Of a stretch of DNA of 64,000 nt, positions 43,659 to 52,298 are shown piece after piece. Made by a program: the position numbers and the translations under genes. Numbering within the stretch: position 1 is the first letter of the stretch; the number at the start of each line of letters is the position of its first letter. The notes below the pieces were generated by a model. That model was not told where the DNA came from, made no database searches, and was given only the letters and a program-made list of their open reading frames with translations. The DNA is from Candidatus Obscuribacterales bacterium (lineage in GTDB: Bacteria > Cyanobacteriota > Vampirovibrionia > Obscuribacterales > Obscuribacteraceae): positions 558,001-622,000 of the forward strand of contig JACKCM010000004.1 in NCBI GenBank assembly GCA_020634035.1, in the 5' to 3' direction.

Positions 43659-44321
43659 GTGTATTTATTCCTGGATACAGCCAACATAGACGAAATTACC
43701 GAGATTAATCAGTGGGGCGTGCTCGACGGCGTTACCACCAACCCTTCATTAGTCGGTAAAGAGGAAAAGGATTTCAAAACCCTGGTCCAGAAGATATGTG
43801 CCATCGTCGAAGGTCCTGTGAGCGCAGAAGTGACCGGCGAAGATGCTGAGTCGATGATTAAGGAAGGACGCGAGATTGCCAAATGGGCAGAGAATGTCGT
43901 GGTCAAATGTCCTCTCACCGAGGCTGGTCTTGCGGCCACCCGGGTTCTCAGCGATGAAGGTATCAAAGTCAATGTCACCCTCTGTTTCTCGGTCAACCAG
44001 GCTCTTCTGGCTGCCCGGGCCGGTGCTTACTTTGTCAGTCCTTTTATCGGACGCCTGGATGACATCAACCAGGACGGCTGCCTTCTGGTGGAAGAAATAG
44101 CCGAAATGTTCGAGATCCAGGGGCTCGAGACCCATGTTCTGGCTGCCAGCATCCGCACCCCCATGCATGTCCAGCGGGTCGCCCTGGCCGGCGCCGATAT
44201 CGCCACCCTGCCTTATAAAGTCTTCAAGCAGCTGGTCAAACATCCCCTTACCGATCAGGGTATGGAGAAGTTCACGGCCGACTGGAAAAAGTCTCAGGCC
44301 AAGCTGGCAGCGGCTAAATAA
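43659..44321 (+). CDS. Transaldolase / fructose-6-phosphate aldolase family (TalC/FSA)
   Basis: 220 residues from GTG with a strong SD (AAGGAG, 8 nt). Short-type transaldolase: FLDTANIDEI at the N-terminus, DGVTTNPSLVGK, the Schiff-base Lys in VVVKCPLT, VNVTLCFSVNQALLAARAGA, FVSPFIGRLDDI, and LAASIRTPMHVQ. The length matches the TalC/FSA subfamily, which either transfers dihydroxyacetone in the pentose phosphate pathway or cleaves fructose 6-phosphate; the two cannot be told apart here. Confidence 0.93.
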   Translation: MYLFLDTANIDEITEINQWGVLDGVTTNPSLVGKEEKDFKTLVQKICAIVEGPVSAEVTGEDAESMIKEGREIAKWAENVVVKCPLTEAGLAATRVLSDEGIKVNVTLCFSVNQALLAARAGAYFVSPFIGRLDDINQDGCLLVEEIAEMFEIQGLETHVLAASIRTPMHVQRVALAGADIATLPYKVFKQLVKHPLTDQGMEKFTADWKKSQAKLAAAK

Positions 44322-44343
44322 AAGAACGGTACTGAAAAAGGTC

Positions 44344-44370
44344 GTATACTAAACTTACAGTTTAGTGTAC
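44344..44370. promoter_or_regulatory. 12-bp-arm inverted repeat between transaldolase and metalloprotease-like genes
   Basis: GTATACTAAACT, loop TAC, AGTTTAGTGTAC: 11 of 12 base pairs are exact, the twelfth is T-G. AT-rich arms and lack of a downstream T-run on the plus strand favour an operator over a terminator. It ends 21 bp before the ATG of the next gene. Confidence 0.45.
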
Positions 44371-44391
44371 TGCTGTGGTGTACTCGTTAGC

Positions 44392-45654
44392 ATGTCGGTG
44401 AGTGATAAGGTTCAGGCGAACACTGTTCGCGGACCCAGTGGATTTCTCGAGATTGGCGGCCAGATGCTGGTGGTCGATTTCGGTCGCATTTATCAGGATG
44501 GAAACCCCACCGGGGTTATCTATGACGACGGCTATCTTCAGAACACCTCCGGATTGCTCGGTACCTATCGCAAACTCAGACCGATAGAGGCGGTGCCCGG
44601 TTGTGTCTTCCGGGGTATCGATTCGAACGGGCTTGCTCTGGTTTTGCCCTCGGACGTTCCCGGTCCGACCGGGTCGATGAAGTTCAATAATGTTCTCTAC
44701 CATGTGGTCAATGGCCGCATCGCCGCCTCTGACCACAGCCTTATCGGTGAGGTCGACGACGAACTCAATATCTTTTTGAGGGATAAGCATCTCAAAGAGG
44801 TTCAGATCAAGCTTGACGAGAACACCCAACTCAACACCGTATTCAGTGGCAAGAAGAGTTCCGGCGAAGAGATCAAACATGAGTGGTTCAGACCGCTGAT
44901 GAAGCAGGACAAGAACTATTCTGAAGCCGAGATGATCCGTTATTTCATGGATTATGACAAGCTCAAGGCGCAGCAGAAGAAGTATCTTTTCGAGAATCTC
45001 AAGCTCTGGGCCTGTTGCGGAATGCTTCATGTGGTCCGAAAGAAGGAAGGCAACTGCGCCCTGGGCAACGTCAAGCATGGAGCGGCCGGACAAACCGGGG
45101 TGAGAACCGGCAATGTCACCCTGGATAAAGATGAGTTCAATCGAGACATAAATCTCTACTATGAACATGGCTGCTTTGCTGTGGTTCACACCAAATACAA
45201 GCCGCTATGCGAGGTCAGGGTAAATCTGGTGGTGGCTCACGAATTCGGGCATCAGCTCGAGTTTATTCTCTCCCAGGCTACTCAAGATCGAATCAAAGAA
45301 CTTTATCGCTCCCGTAAGAAATTGTGCGATGAGAAGCACCCGCTCCCTGATGAGTACCCGGGTGCCTCTGAGCTTTTACCCCATGAAGAGGTTATGAACC
45401 GGCTCTTCATCTCGGGATATGCCAGGTCGAGTCATCACGAATACTGGGCTGAATGCGTAGCGGCATATACTATAAAAGAAAGCCGTCGTTTTCTTGAGCG
45501 GCACGATCCGGCAATCTATGCTGTTTTGAACGATGTGGTGTTCAATCCGGAAAAGGTGGTGCAGCCCAATCTTGTCGAGTGGGTGCAGCATCTCCAGGCT
45601 GCACTCAGGGTCGGTGGGGAATTCTCAGATCAGCTACTGTCCGGAACAACCTAG
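44392..45654 (+). CDS. Metalloprotease-like protein with HEFGH motif
   Basis: About 420 residues from ATG 44392 (a GTG nine codons upstream is less likely). No signal peptide. A beta-rich N-terminal part (SGFLEIGGQMLVVDFGRIY) is followed by a helical middle and, at His283, VVAHEFGHQLEFIL, an HExxH zinc motif. EYWAECVAAY about 65 residues on may give the third ligand. No close family is recognised; the fold resembles zincin peptidases found next to toxins or structural proteins. The next gene, 10 bp downstream, also carries an HExxH motif, so the pair may be one transcription unit. Confidence 0.7.
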   Translation: MSVSDKVQANTVRGPSGFLEIGGQMLVVDFGRIYQDGNPTGVIYDDGYLQNTSGLLGTYRKLRPIEAVPGCVFRGIDSNGLALVLPSDVPGPTGSMKFNNVLYHVVNGRIAASDHSLIGEVDDELNIFLRDKHLKEVQIKLDENTQLNTVFSGKKSSGEEIKHEWFRPLMKQDKNYSEAEMIRYFMDYDKLKAQQKKYLFENLKLWACCGMLHVVRKKEGNCALGNVKHGAAGQTGVRTGNVTLDKDEFNRDINLYYEHGCFAVVHTKYKPLCEVRVNLVVAHEFGHQLEFILSQATQDRIKELYRSRKKLCDEKHPLPDEYPGASELLPHEEVMNRLFISGYARSSHHEYWAECVAAYTIKESRRFLERHDPAIYAVLNDVVFNPEKVVQPNLVEWVQHLQAALRVGGEFSDQLLSGTT

Positions 45655-45664
45655 GCGAAGGCAG

Positions 45665-47296
45665 ATGAATATGGGCAGAAGAGCCAGGAATTTGCGGATC
45701 GGGGAGACTATTTTTCTTCTCTCTTTTGTTCTTAGCCTGAGCACATGTGCCGCTTATGCTGCTGCTCCTGAGCTGAAGCCTGTATTGAAACCGATAGATC
45801 CAAGCATGGCCAAGCTTGATACCCCGGAGCCGGAACCGGCGCCCCAGCCCAAAGAAGATCCGGCCGAAAAGTATAATCGTGCCCATCCTATACCTTCGGG
45901 CTCTTACGGAATGAGCGGCGGTGGCAACAACAGCTACCAGCCTTCTGTGGATCCAAACGACCGGCGCAACCAGGTCTTCACTCCACCCTGGCAACAGACG
46001 CAGCAGCAGCAGCAGCCGTATCAACAGCCATATCAACAGCCCTATCAGCAGCAGCAGCAATATCAACAACCCTATCAACAGCCCTATCAGCAGCAGCAGC
46101 AATATCAACAACCCTATCAACAGTCGTATCAACAGCAGCAGTATCAGCAACCCTATCAACAGCCGTATCAACAGCAGCAGTATCAACAACCGTATCAGCA
46201 GCCGTATCAACAGCAGCAGTATCAGCAACCCTATCAACAGCCATATCAACAACAGCAGTATCAACAACCGTATCAGCAGCCGTATCAACAGCAGCAGTAT
46301 CAGCAACCCTATCGACAGCCGCAACAACAGCAGTATCAACAGCCGGCTGGCGGTTTTCCTTCACCGGATATGATACCGGACTTCAACAAACCATTGCCGT
46401 CCGGCTATTCTAATAAGGGTGCCGGCGGACGCTGGACGGCAGGACCTCAGCCCGGAACCCAAATGGGCCCTGCCGGCGGCCCGGAAGCCAGAGTCGAACG
46501 GCTTGAAAAGCTGGCTTTCGGGACAGTCTACCCGGAGCACGATGTGGAAGCACGGCTAGATCACCTGGAGAAAGAGATCTTTGGCTCTACCAGTCAGGGT
46601 TCTGTAGAACAAAGGCTCAGTCGCCTGGAGCAGAAACTCGGCGGACAGGGGGCTTTTCAAAGTAATGCGGGCAAGGTGGATAATACTGCTGGTGGTGCAG
46701 GAGCAGCCTCTATAGTGGCTCGCATACCCTATGACAAACAGGCTGGTGACTATTTCGACAAGATCAAGCGTTTCCCTGGCAATACCGTGGCTCGCTGGAC
46801 GAACTTCCCAGTCAAGGTCAGGCTTCCCCAGGAGACTCCTTCGGAGTGGAAAGAGTCCCTGAACGAGGCCATCGAGAGCTGGTCCCGCTTTGTGCCACTG
46901 ACCCTGGCAGAAAGAACCGAAGCTGCCGATGTAGAGGTGAGCTGGGTAAATCATCTCAACCCGCGACTGCTGGGAGTAACCAGACTGACCGCTTTCAACG
47001 GTAATCTGAAAGTGAGAATCTATTTGCTCAGGCCGACCTATTATCTAGAGGATCTATCTGAAAACGCTCTCGGCGGCATTTTTCAACATGAACTCGGTCA
47101 TGGTCTGGGGCTCTTCGGCCACAGTGATCGCAACGGAGACACCATGTATCTCACTGAACTGTCATCCGAAGGCAAAATAACCAACAGAAATATGAAGAGA
47201 CCGAGCGAACGAGATCTCAATACTCTTCGCCGCATATACGAGACCAGCCCTCTTCCCCGGGGCTTCTCCACGCCCAAGCCGGTTGAGTGGAGCTGA
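45665..47296 (+). CDS. Exported metzincin-like protease with Gln/Tyr/Pro repeat region
   Basis: About 543 residues; ATG 45665 with SD AAGGCAG. Signal peptide (IFLLSFVLSLSTCAAYA). Residues about 110-230 are tandem YQQPYQQPYQQQQ units. Residues about 275-335 are the RLExLAFG repeat module (RVERLEKLAFG, RLDHLEKEIFG, RLSRLEQKLGG). The C-terminal protease domain has HELGHGLGLFGHSD at His475, a HExxHxxGxxGH zinc motif, and Met in DTMY as a possible Met-turn. It belongs near matrixin/M10 enzymes and should act outside the cell or in the periplasm. Confidence 0.82.
   Translation: MNMGRRARNLRIGETIFLLSFVLSLSTCAAYAAAPELKPVLKPIDPSMAKLDTPEPEPAPQPKEDPAEKYNRAHPIPSGSYGMSGGGNNSYQPSVDPNDRRNQVFTPPWQQTQQQQQPYQQPYQQPYQQQQQYQQPYQQPYQQQQQYQQPYQQSYQQQQYQQPYQQPYQQQQYQQPYQQPYQQQQYQQPYQQPYQQQQYQQPYQQPYQQQQYQQPYRQPQQQQYQQPAGGFPSPDMIPDFNKPLPSGYSNKGAGGRWTAGPQPGTQMGPAGGPEARVERLEKLAFGTVYPEHDVEARLDHLEKEIFGSTSQGSVEQRLSRLEQKLGGQGAFQSNAGKVDNTAGGAGAASIVARIPYDKQAGDYFDKIKRFPGNTVARWTNFPVKVRLPQETPSEWKESLNEAIESWSRFVPLTLAERTEAADVEVSWVNHLNPRLLGVTRLTAFNGNLKVRIYLLRPTYYLEDLSENALGGIFQHELGHGLGLFGHSDRNGDTMYLTELSSEGKITNRNMKRPSERDLNTLRRIYETSPLPRGFSTPKPVEWS
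46001..46344 (+). repeat. CAG/CAA-TAT tandem repeat coding for Gln/Tyr/Pro array
   Basis: About 340 bp of degenerate repeats with an approximate 39-bp period (QYQQPYQQPYQQQ). Units vary in CAG/CAA and CCC/CCG/CCA use. Such an array may vary in copy number by slippage. The protein segment is prion-like in composition. Open frames on the other strand (poly-Leu/Ile) are artefacts of this repeat. Confidence 0.9.
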
Positions 47297-47416
47297 TTTC
47301 AGTTCCAATTTTGATAGATTCAATCTTAATATATTAGTGTTCTTTAGAGCGTTTCGGCTCTATCAAGGCGAAAATTCTTCCTTGTCTAGTTTTAAGTCTC
47401 AAGTGAGGACTCTGCC

Positions 47417-48256
47417 ATGTCTTGCCAACTCAAAGAGATCGTGGTCGCCCATAGCCCTGATTCGGATGATGCTTTCATGTTCTACGGCATTGCCAAGGGT
47501 TTGTTGGACACCGACGGATTGAAGATCAAGCAGGTTCACAAAGATATCCAGAGTCTCAATCAGGAAGCCCTGGAGGGCAAATATGAAGTATCGGCAATCT
47601 CTTTTGCCGCTTATCCTCATATTGCAGACACTTACAAGATCATGACCTGTGGCGCCAGTATGGGCGACAACTATGGACCGGTTCTTGTCTGCCGTGAAGA
47701 CTTCAATGAGGCTGATCTCGAGAAGACTGTGGTGGCGATTCCAGGAAAGTTGACCACTGCTTATCTGGCACTCAATCTCTACAAGCCAGGTTTAAAGACG
47801 CAAGAAGAAGAGTTCGATCAGATCATCAAGATGGTGGCTGATGGCAGATATGATGCCGGTCTGCTAATACACGAAGGGCAGCTCACCTATAAAGATCTCG
47901 GTCTTAAGAAGCTGGTGGATTTAGGCGAGTGGTTTATGAAAGAGACCAATCTGCCGCTTCCTCTGGGTGGCAACGCGATAAGACGCGATCTCGGTGACGA
48001 GATGATCAAAAAGTTGAGCGATGTTCTGAAGCGCTCTATCCAGTTTTCTCTGGATAACCGCAAAGACGCCCTCGCCTATGCTATGACCTTTGCCCCCGAT
48101 ATTCCCGAAGATCTCGCCGATCGTTTTGTCGGGATGTATGTGAACGAACTGACTGTAGATCAGGGCAAACGTGGCGAGGCAGCTATTCGCAAGCTCTTCG
48201 AGATGGCTAATGAGCGAGGTCTCTATCCTGAGCCTGTGGTGCCCGAATTCGTCTAA
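47417..48256 (+). CDS. mqnD: MqnD-family protein (1,4-dihydroxy-6-naphthoate synthase)
   Basis: 279 residues; SD GAGGAC 9 nt upstream. Substrate-binding-protein-like fold with HSPDSDDAFMFYGIAKG at the N-terminus, the MqnD/MqnA signature (HSPDTDD in MqnD), then SAISFAAYPHI, DNYGPVLV, IPGKLTTAYLAL, GLLIHEGQLTYKDLGL with a conserved His, and PLPLGGNAIRRDL. MqnD converts cyclic dehypoxanthine futalosine to 1,4-dihydroxy-6-naphthoate in menaquinone synthesis. No other mqn gene is here. Its stop overlaps the convergent hydrolase gene by 4 bp. Confidence 0.85.
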   Translation: MSCQLKEIVVAHSPDSDDAFMFYGIAKGLLDTDGLKIKQVHKDIQSLNQEALEGKYEVSAISFAAYPHIADTYKIMTCGASMGDNYGPVLVCREDFNEADLEKTVVAIPGKLTTAYLALNLYKPGLKTQEEEFDQIIKMVADGRYDAGLLIHEGQLTYKDLGLKKLVDLGEWFMKETNLPLPLGGNAIRRDLGDEMIKKLSDVLKRSIQFSLDNRKDALAYAMTFAPDIPEDLADRFVGMYVNELTVDQGKRGEAAIRKLFEMANERGLYPEPVVPEFV

Positions 48257-49179
48257 TCTGATTTCTTAGAAGTAAGAAACTGATTGATAGTCGCCACCAC
48301 TTTCATGGCGTGTTCAGGATAGATGTCGTTATGTCCTTTGCCTTCTAGAAGCAGCAGCTGCTTGGGCTGAATCGCGGCTTTATAGATCTCTTTTGAATAG
48401 TCCGGATTTAGAATCCAGTCTTTGTCTCCATGGATGAGAAGCAGGGGCGGATGCTTGGTTTTATATGGAGTGAGATTGTCCAGATGATTTTGTTCGAACA
48501 TGAAATCCGGATAGATTTTTGCCCAGGCGATTTTGTCTTTGGCTGTTCTTGCCAGATTTATAAATGGGGACTGCAGAATCACAGCCTGGACAGGACGGCT
48601 TTGCATAAGGGCTGTGGAGACTGCACAGCCCAGGGATTCTCCGTAGAGAACGATTGAATCCGGTTTTACCTTCAGCTCTTTGACCATGAAATCATAGGCG
48701 GCAACGCTGTCTTCTACGATGTTTCGGTCATTGGGCTGACCCTGGCTTTTGCCATAGCCATGATAATCATAGATAAAAACAGAACCATCTGCTTCGAAGA
48801 GAACCATAAAAATCAAATAGCGATGGGAGAGATTGCCGGCGTTGCCGTGGGAGATCAAGAAAGTACGCTTGGCTCCGGGCTTTTTGAAGTACCAGCCATG
48901 GAGCCGGGTCCCGTCTTTTGAGCGGAAATCTTGATCTGAGACCGTGACACCGTATTTCTCTTTGAATATTTTGAGCGCATCCCGGTCGACAAAGAGCTGC
49001 TTTTCAGGGTGGAAAAGAATCATATTTACCACCCGACTGTTATAGGGAGAGCCCAGGGCAAGTAGAAAGATAGTGACCACAGCAAGCTCTATCCACAGAA
49101 GCTTGCCGAAGCCTTTTTTAGATAGCCTTTGTTTTTGTTCGACGCCTGCGCCGTTAGAATCGATGTCTTGGGTTGGCAT
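48253..49179 (-). CDS. Membrane-anchored alpha/beta hydrolase (BEM46/ABHD17-like)
   Basis: 308 residues. An N-terminal anchor (LLWIELAVVTIFLLALGS) is followed by an alpha/beta hydrolase domain: ISHGNAGNLSHR (oxyanion), YDYHGYGKSQG, nucleophile Ser in LYGESLGCAVS, Asp in IHGDKDWI and His in GKGHNDI. This set fits serine esterases or depalmitoylase-like enzymes; the substrate is unknown. A His in EKQLFVDRDA region is not involved. Confidence 0.85.
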   Translation of the reverse strand: MPTQDIDSNGAGVEQKQRLSKKGFGKLLWIELAVVTIFLLALGSPYNSRVVNMILFHPEKQLFVDRDALKIFKEKYGVTVSDQDFRSKDGTRLHGWYFKKPGAKRTFLISHGNAGNLSHRYLIFMVLFEADGSVFIYDYHGYGKSQGQPNDRNIVEDSVAAYDFMVKELKVKPDSIVLYGESLGCAVSTALMQSRPVQAVILQSPFINLARTAKDKIAWAKIYPDFMFEQNHLDNLTPYKTKHPPLLLIHGDKDWILNPDYSKEIYKAAIQPKQLLLLEGKGHNDIYPEHAMKVVATINQFLTSKKSD

Positions 49180-49358
49180 AAGAGTAGTAGGGAGGGCAAG
49201 GGTATTTATCCAGCATAGTGGCGATTTTGTCTGGTTTGAACTGTCGGCGAACAGTCTGAGAAGAGTTGTTTACACAGACTGATATGAAGGCGGCGTAGGA
49301 TTTAGCAGGAGCGGGAATATTTGGTACATTCAAGCCAAGAGGGTATCCTTTATTAGAA

Positions 49359-50699
49359 ATGGATAGCGCCAACGAGTCAATCACCTGGACAAATTACCTG
49401 GAAGCCGGAGAACGTGCTTTCGAGTTCGGGCGTTATGCCGATGCTGAAAAGCTCTTTCAGAAAGCCCTTATAGAAGCCCGCAAACAGTTTGCCCAGGGGC
49501 CTTTGAAAGAGCCCGATGATGGCGAGTCCAGCTCTTCGGAGGGGCTTGATGCGGTCATGCCTTCGGATTCGTCCATGGTCAAGGTCAAGGAACACCCCAG
49601 TTTTGCCGAGATCTATCTTCGTTTTGGAGATCTCTATCGGGTCCAGGGCAACTATTCAAGGGCTGAAGAAGCGCTGAAGCTGGCCCTTTCTGTCCAGGAA
49701 AAATGTTTTGGAGAGAGCGCGCCGCAGGTAGCCTTTACCCTCAATAAGCTCGGTCAGGTTTTTCGCGCCCAGGGCAAGTTCTCTGAGGTAGAGCCCTATT
49801 ATAGACGGGCGCTTTCTATCTATGAAGATGGTGCCGAAGGGCATCGTGCAGACTATGCAAGCACCCTGGAGGGTCTGGCCGATTTCTATCGCGCCCATGG
49901 CAAGTTCGAGCAGGCAGAGCCTCTTTTCCGTCGGGCCATATCGGAGCACGAAGCCGAGTTCGGACCGGAAGACCCGAGCCTTATCACCATGCTCAAGAAT
50001 CTGGCTTTGCTCTATCATGCCGACAGTAAATACGATAAGGCCGAGCCTCTCTATGACCGGGCTCTCAGGCTCAGTGAAGCCCACTGGGGCGAGAGCCATC
50101 CCAGTGTCGCCACCCTGCTCAATTATCAGGGTGAGTTGAGCCGTATGAAAGGCGATTTCGAGCTTTCTGAAAAGCTTCACTGGCGCGCTTTGAAGATTCG
50201 GCAGACCGTATTAGGTCTGACCCATCCATCCACCGCCCAGTCCCTGGGCAATCTCGCCCTGCTTTTTCATATCCAGTGCCGTTATGATCAGGCCGAGCCC
50301 CTGTATAAGACCCTTTTAGATATTCGCACCAAAGACTGGGGACCGAAGCACATGCATGTGGCAGAGGTACTCAACTCTCTGGCGGAAGTATATAAAGATC
50401 AGGGCAATTATTCTGAAGCCGAACAGCACTACTGGCGAGCGATGACCATCACCCAGGAGAATCTGGGACCCGAGCATCCTTCGGTGGCCACCAGCCTTCA
50501 GAATCTGGCCGAGCTTTATGAGCTGGCGGAGAATTTCGACGAAGCCGATCGCCTTTATAAATGGGGGCTTGGTCTGAGTGAGAAGACCCTGGGGGCGGAG
50601 CATCCTGAAGTGGCGCAGTTGATGTCGCGCTATGCCGCGCTCCAGCGCAAAATGAACGACGATGATGAGGACAACACCCTCAATCTCTGGCAAGACTGA
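49359..50699 (+). CDS. TPR protein of kinesin-light-chain type
   Basis: 446 residues with no signal peptide. After one TPR at 10-40 and a short Glu/Ser insert there are about eight 42-residue repeats of the TPR_10/12 kind (for example ALSIYEDGAEGHRADYAST, FRRAISEHEAEFGPEDPS), each with a His-Pro or Asp-Pro turn (GAEHPEVAQ, GPEHPSVAT). This class is abundant in Cyanobacteria and Planctomycetes and serves as protein-binding scaffold. Cargo is unknown. It is divergent from the hydrolase gene, with 179 bp between. Confidence 0.88.
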   Translation: MDSANESITWTNYLEAGERAFEFGRYADAEKLFQKALIEARKQFAQGPLKEPDDGESSSSEGLDAVMPSDSSMVKVKEHPSFAEIYLRFGDLYRVQGNYSRAEEALKLALSVQEKCFGESAPQVAFTLNKLGQVFRAQGKFSEVEPYYRRALSIYEDGAEGHRADYASTLEGLADFYRAHGKFEQAEPLFRRAISEHEAEFGPEDPSLITMLKNLALLYHADSKYDKAEPLYDRALRLSEAHWGESHPSVATLLNYQGELSRMKGDFELSEKLHWRALKIRQTVLGLTHPSTAQSLGNLALLFHIQCRYDQAEPLYKTLLDIRTKDWGPKHMHVAEVLNSLAEVYKDQGNYSEAEQHYWRAMTITQENLGPEHPSVATSLQNLAELYELAENFDEADRLYKWGLGLSEKTLGAEHPEVAQLMSRYAALQRKMNDDDEDNTLNLWQD

Positions 50700-50717
50700 G
50701 CGTCAGCGAAAACAGTG

Positions 50718-52172
50718 TCAGGAAGCCGCTTTTTTGCCGTTGGAGGCAGCCACTTTGCCCGGTAGAATCTCGCGGGTAAGCCGTTTTTTGATGCCCTCAC
50801 CGGCAAGTAAACCGCTGGTGGTGGCTTGACCGACACCTCTTGTCCAGCTGCTCGAGTCGCCTATGATGAAGAGATTGGGGATGTTTGTCTCCATATCTTT
50901 TTTGACCGATATAGAATCCGGGTAGCTTTTGCACTCGGGCGCAAAAAGCAGGGTGGCATCACCGGCGACACCAGGACAGATTTTGTCGAGGGCATCGAGA
51001 TATTCTATGATGCCTGCCAGAATGCGATGGGGATAGGCTAGCGAGATATCGCCGCATTCAGCTTCTAGTGTTGGTTTGATCAGGTTATTCGCCAGGGTTT
51101 TGGTCCTGCGTCCGGCTCTCAGGTCACCCAGTTTCTGCACTAGAGGACCGCCGCCGGCGAGCATGTTGACCACTTTGGCGATCGTCTGGGAATAGAGCTG
51201 AGGGTCTTTGAACGGACGGGTGAAAGTCTTGGAGACCAGCACAGCAAAGTTGTTGTTCTCGGATTTTTCGAACATCTTAGAATGTCCGTTGACCAGAACA
51301 TAGTCTCTATGGTTCTCCGGAGTGACATAACCTCTCGGGTTCGAGCAGAAATTACGAACCACGTCATTGGAGTGGCGCGAGGTGTAATAGAGTTTCGGTT
51401 CGTAGAAGCGCTTGTCCACCTCTTCGGTGAAGTAGCAGCTTGTCTCTACCCTGATACCGATATCGACCTGACCCGGGTAAATATCGAGGTCTTTGTAGAA
51501 TTCTTGCTGGGTGAGCCAGTGGGCGCCGCCGCGACCGACCGAGAGCACCATGAAATCGAAGAGCTCTTCTTTTTCGTCGCCGGGATTGCGATAACGGTCA
51601 TAGTTGACCGCAAACTTTTCACCCCTTCTGCCCACCGAGAGCACTTTCGTGTCCCAGTGGAACTCGATGTTGGAGCCGGTTTCTTTTATCTCGTTCAGTA
51701 TGCTCGTGTTTATCGCCGGAGCATTGTCCGAGCCGCAGTGCAGAAGCTCCTGGTAGTGATAAGTCATACCTGCCAGGGTGGCACGTTTGGTTATCCATTC
51801 CAGATCTTCTTTGTCCGGTTTTACCACCGGAATCTCTACCGGGGCATGTTCTAAGATGGTCTTTCTGACTATGTCCAGCTTGTCTTGAAGCGGTTTCTCG
51901 CCGATTAGGTCGTAGAGCCTGCCGCCTATTACCGGAGAGGCTGACAGAATCACTTTGAAGTCGTTCCAGGAGCCGGCCGATTGACCCGGAGCACAATAGC
52001 TGCAAGCTTTAGGCGGGCAGACTTCGAGCTTACCCTGATCTATCGGACAGGGATAACGCTTGGCGTAGTTAGGTCCGACATCGAAGACGTGGACTTCCAC
52101 ATCTGCTCCGGCAAGCTCTTTCAGGGCGAATAAGCCTGAAGCTCCCAGTCCCACTAACGCTAGTCTCTGCAT
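50718..52172 (-). CDS. FAD-dependent dehydrogenase-like protein (COG2509-like)
   Basis: About 484 residues from ATG 52172 (GGGA upstream); a TTG at 52193 is an alternative. N-terminal FAD motif LALVGLGASGLFALKELAG, a Cys cluster CPPKACSYCAPGQSAGSW at about 50-70, a middle region VLSVGRGGAHWLTQ, and C-terminal FAD motif NLFIIGDSSSWTRGVGQATTSGLLAG. The arrangement matches uncharacterised FAD-dependent dehydrogenases of the COG2509 group. Substrate unknown. It sits on the same strand downstream of the acyltransferase gene (126 bp gap). Confidence 0.78.
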   Translation of the reverse strand: MQRLALVGLGASGLFALKELAGADVEVHVFDVGPNYAKRYPCPIDQGKLEVCPPKACSYCAPGQSAGSWNDFKVILSASPVIGGRLYDLIGEKPLQDKLDIVRKTILEHAPVEIPVVKPDKEDLEWITKRATLAGMTYHYQELLHCGSDNAPAINTSILNEIKETGSNIEFHWDTKVLSVGRRGEKFAVNYDRYRNPGDEKEELFDFMVLSVGRGGAHWLTQQEFYKDLDIYPGQVDIGIRVETSCYFTEEVDKRFYEPKLYYTSRHSNDVVRNFCSNPRGYVTPENHRDYVLVNGHSKMFEKSENNNFAVLVSKTFTRPFKDPQLYSQTIAKVVNMLAGGGPLVQKLGDLRAGRRTKTLANNLIKPTLEAECGDISLAYPHRILAGIIEYLDALDKICPGVAGDATLLFAPECKSYPDSISVKKDMETNIPNLFIIGDSSSWTRGVGQATTSGLLAGEGIKKRLTREILPGKVAASNGKKAAS

Positions 52173-52298
52173 GTTTGTATTCCCGAGTTCCAATCTCTCG
52201 TCGAGATCTAGATGATATCATTATTTCACCAGGTTTCTAAGAGATTGTATCGAGATGCGCCCGGGCGGCTCGATCAGCCAAAAGCCGCAACAGCGCGG

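Noticed and set aside
46001..46344. CRISPR-like array
   Set aside because: The repeats are coding, contiguous and without spacers.
45605..46364. Long minus-strand frames of Leu/Ile or Ala/Val/Asp repeats
   Set aside because: They are reverse-strand readings of the CAG/CAA repeat inside the metzincin-like gene.
47346..47363. TAGAGC/GCTCTA hairpin upstream of mqnD
   Set aside because: Six base pairs without a T-run; chance occurrence is likely.
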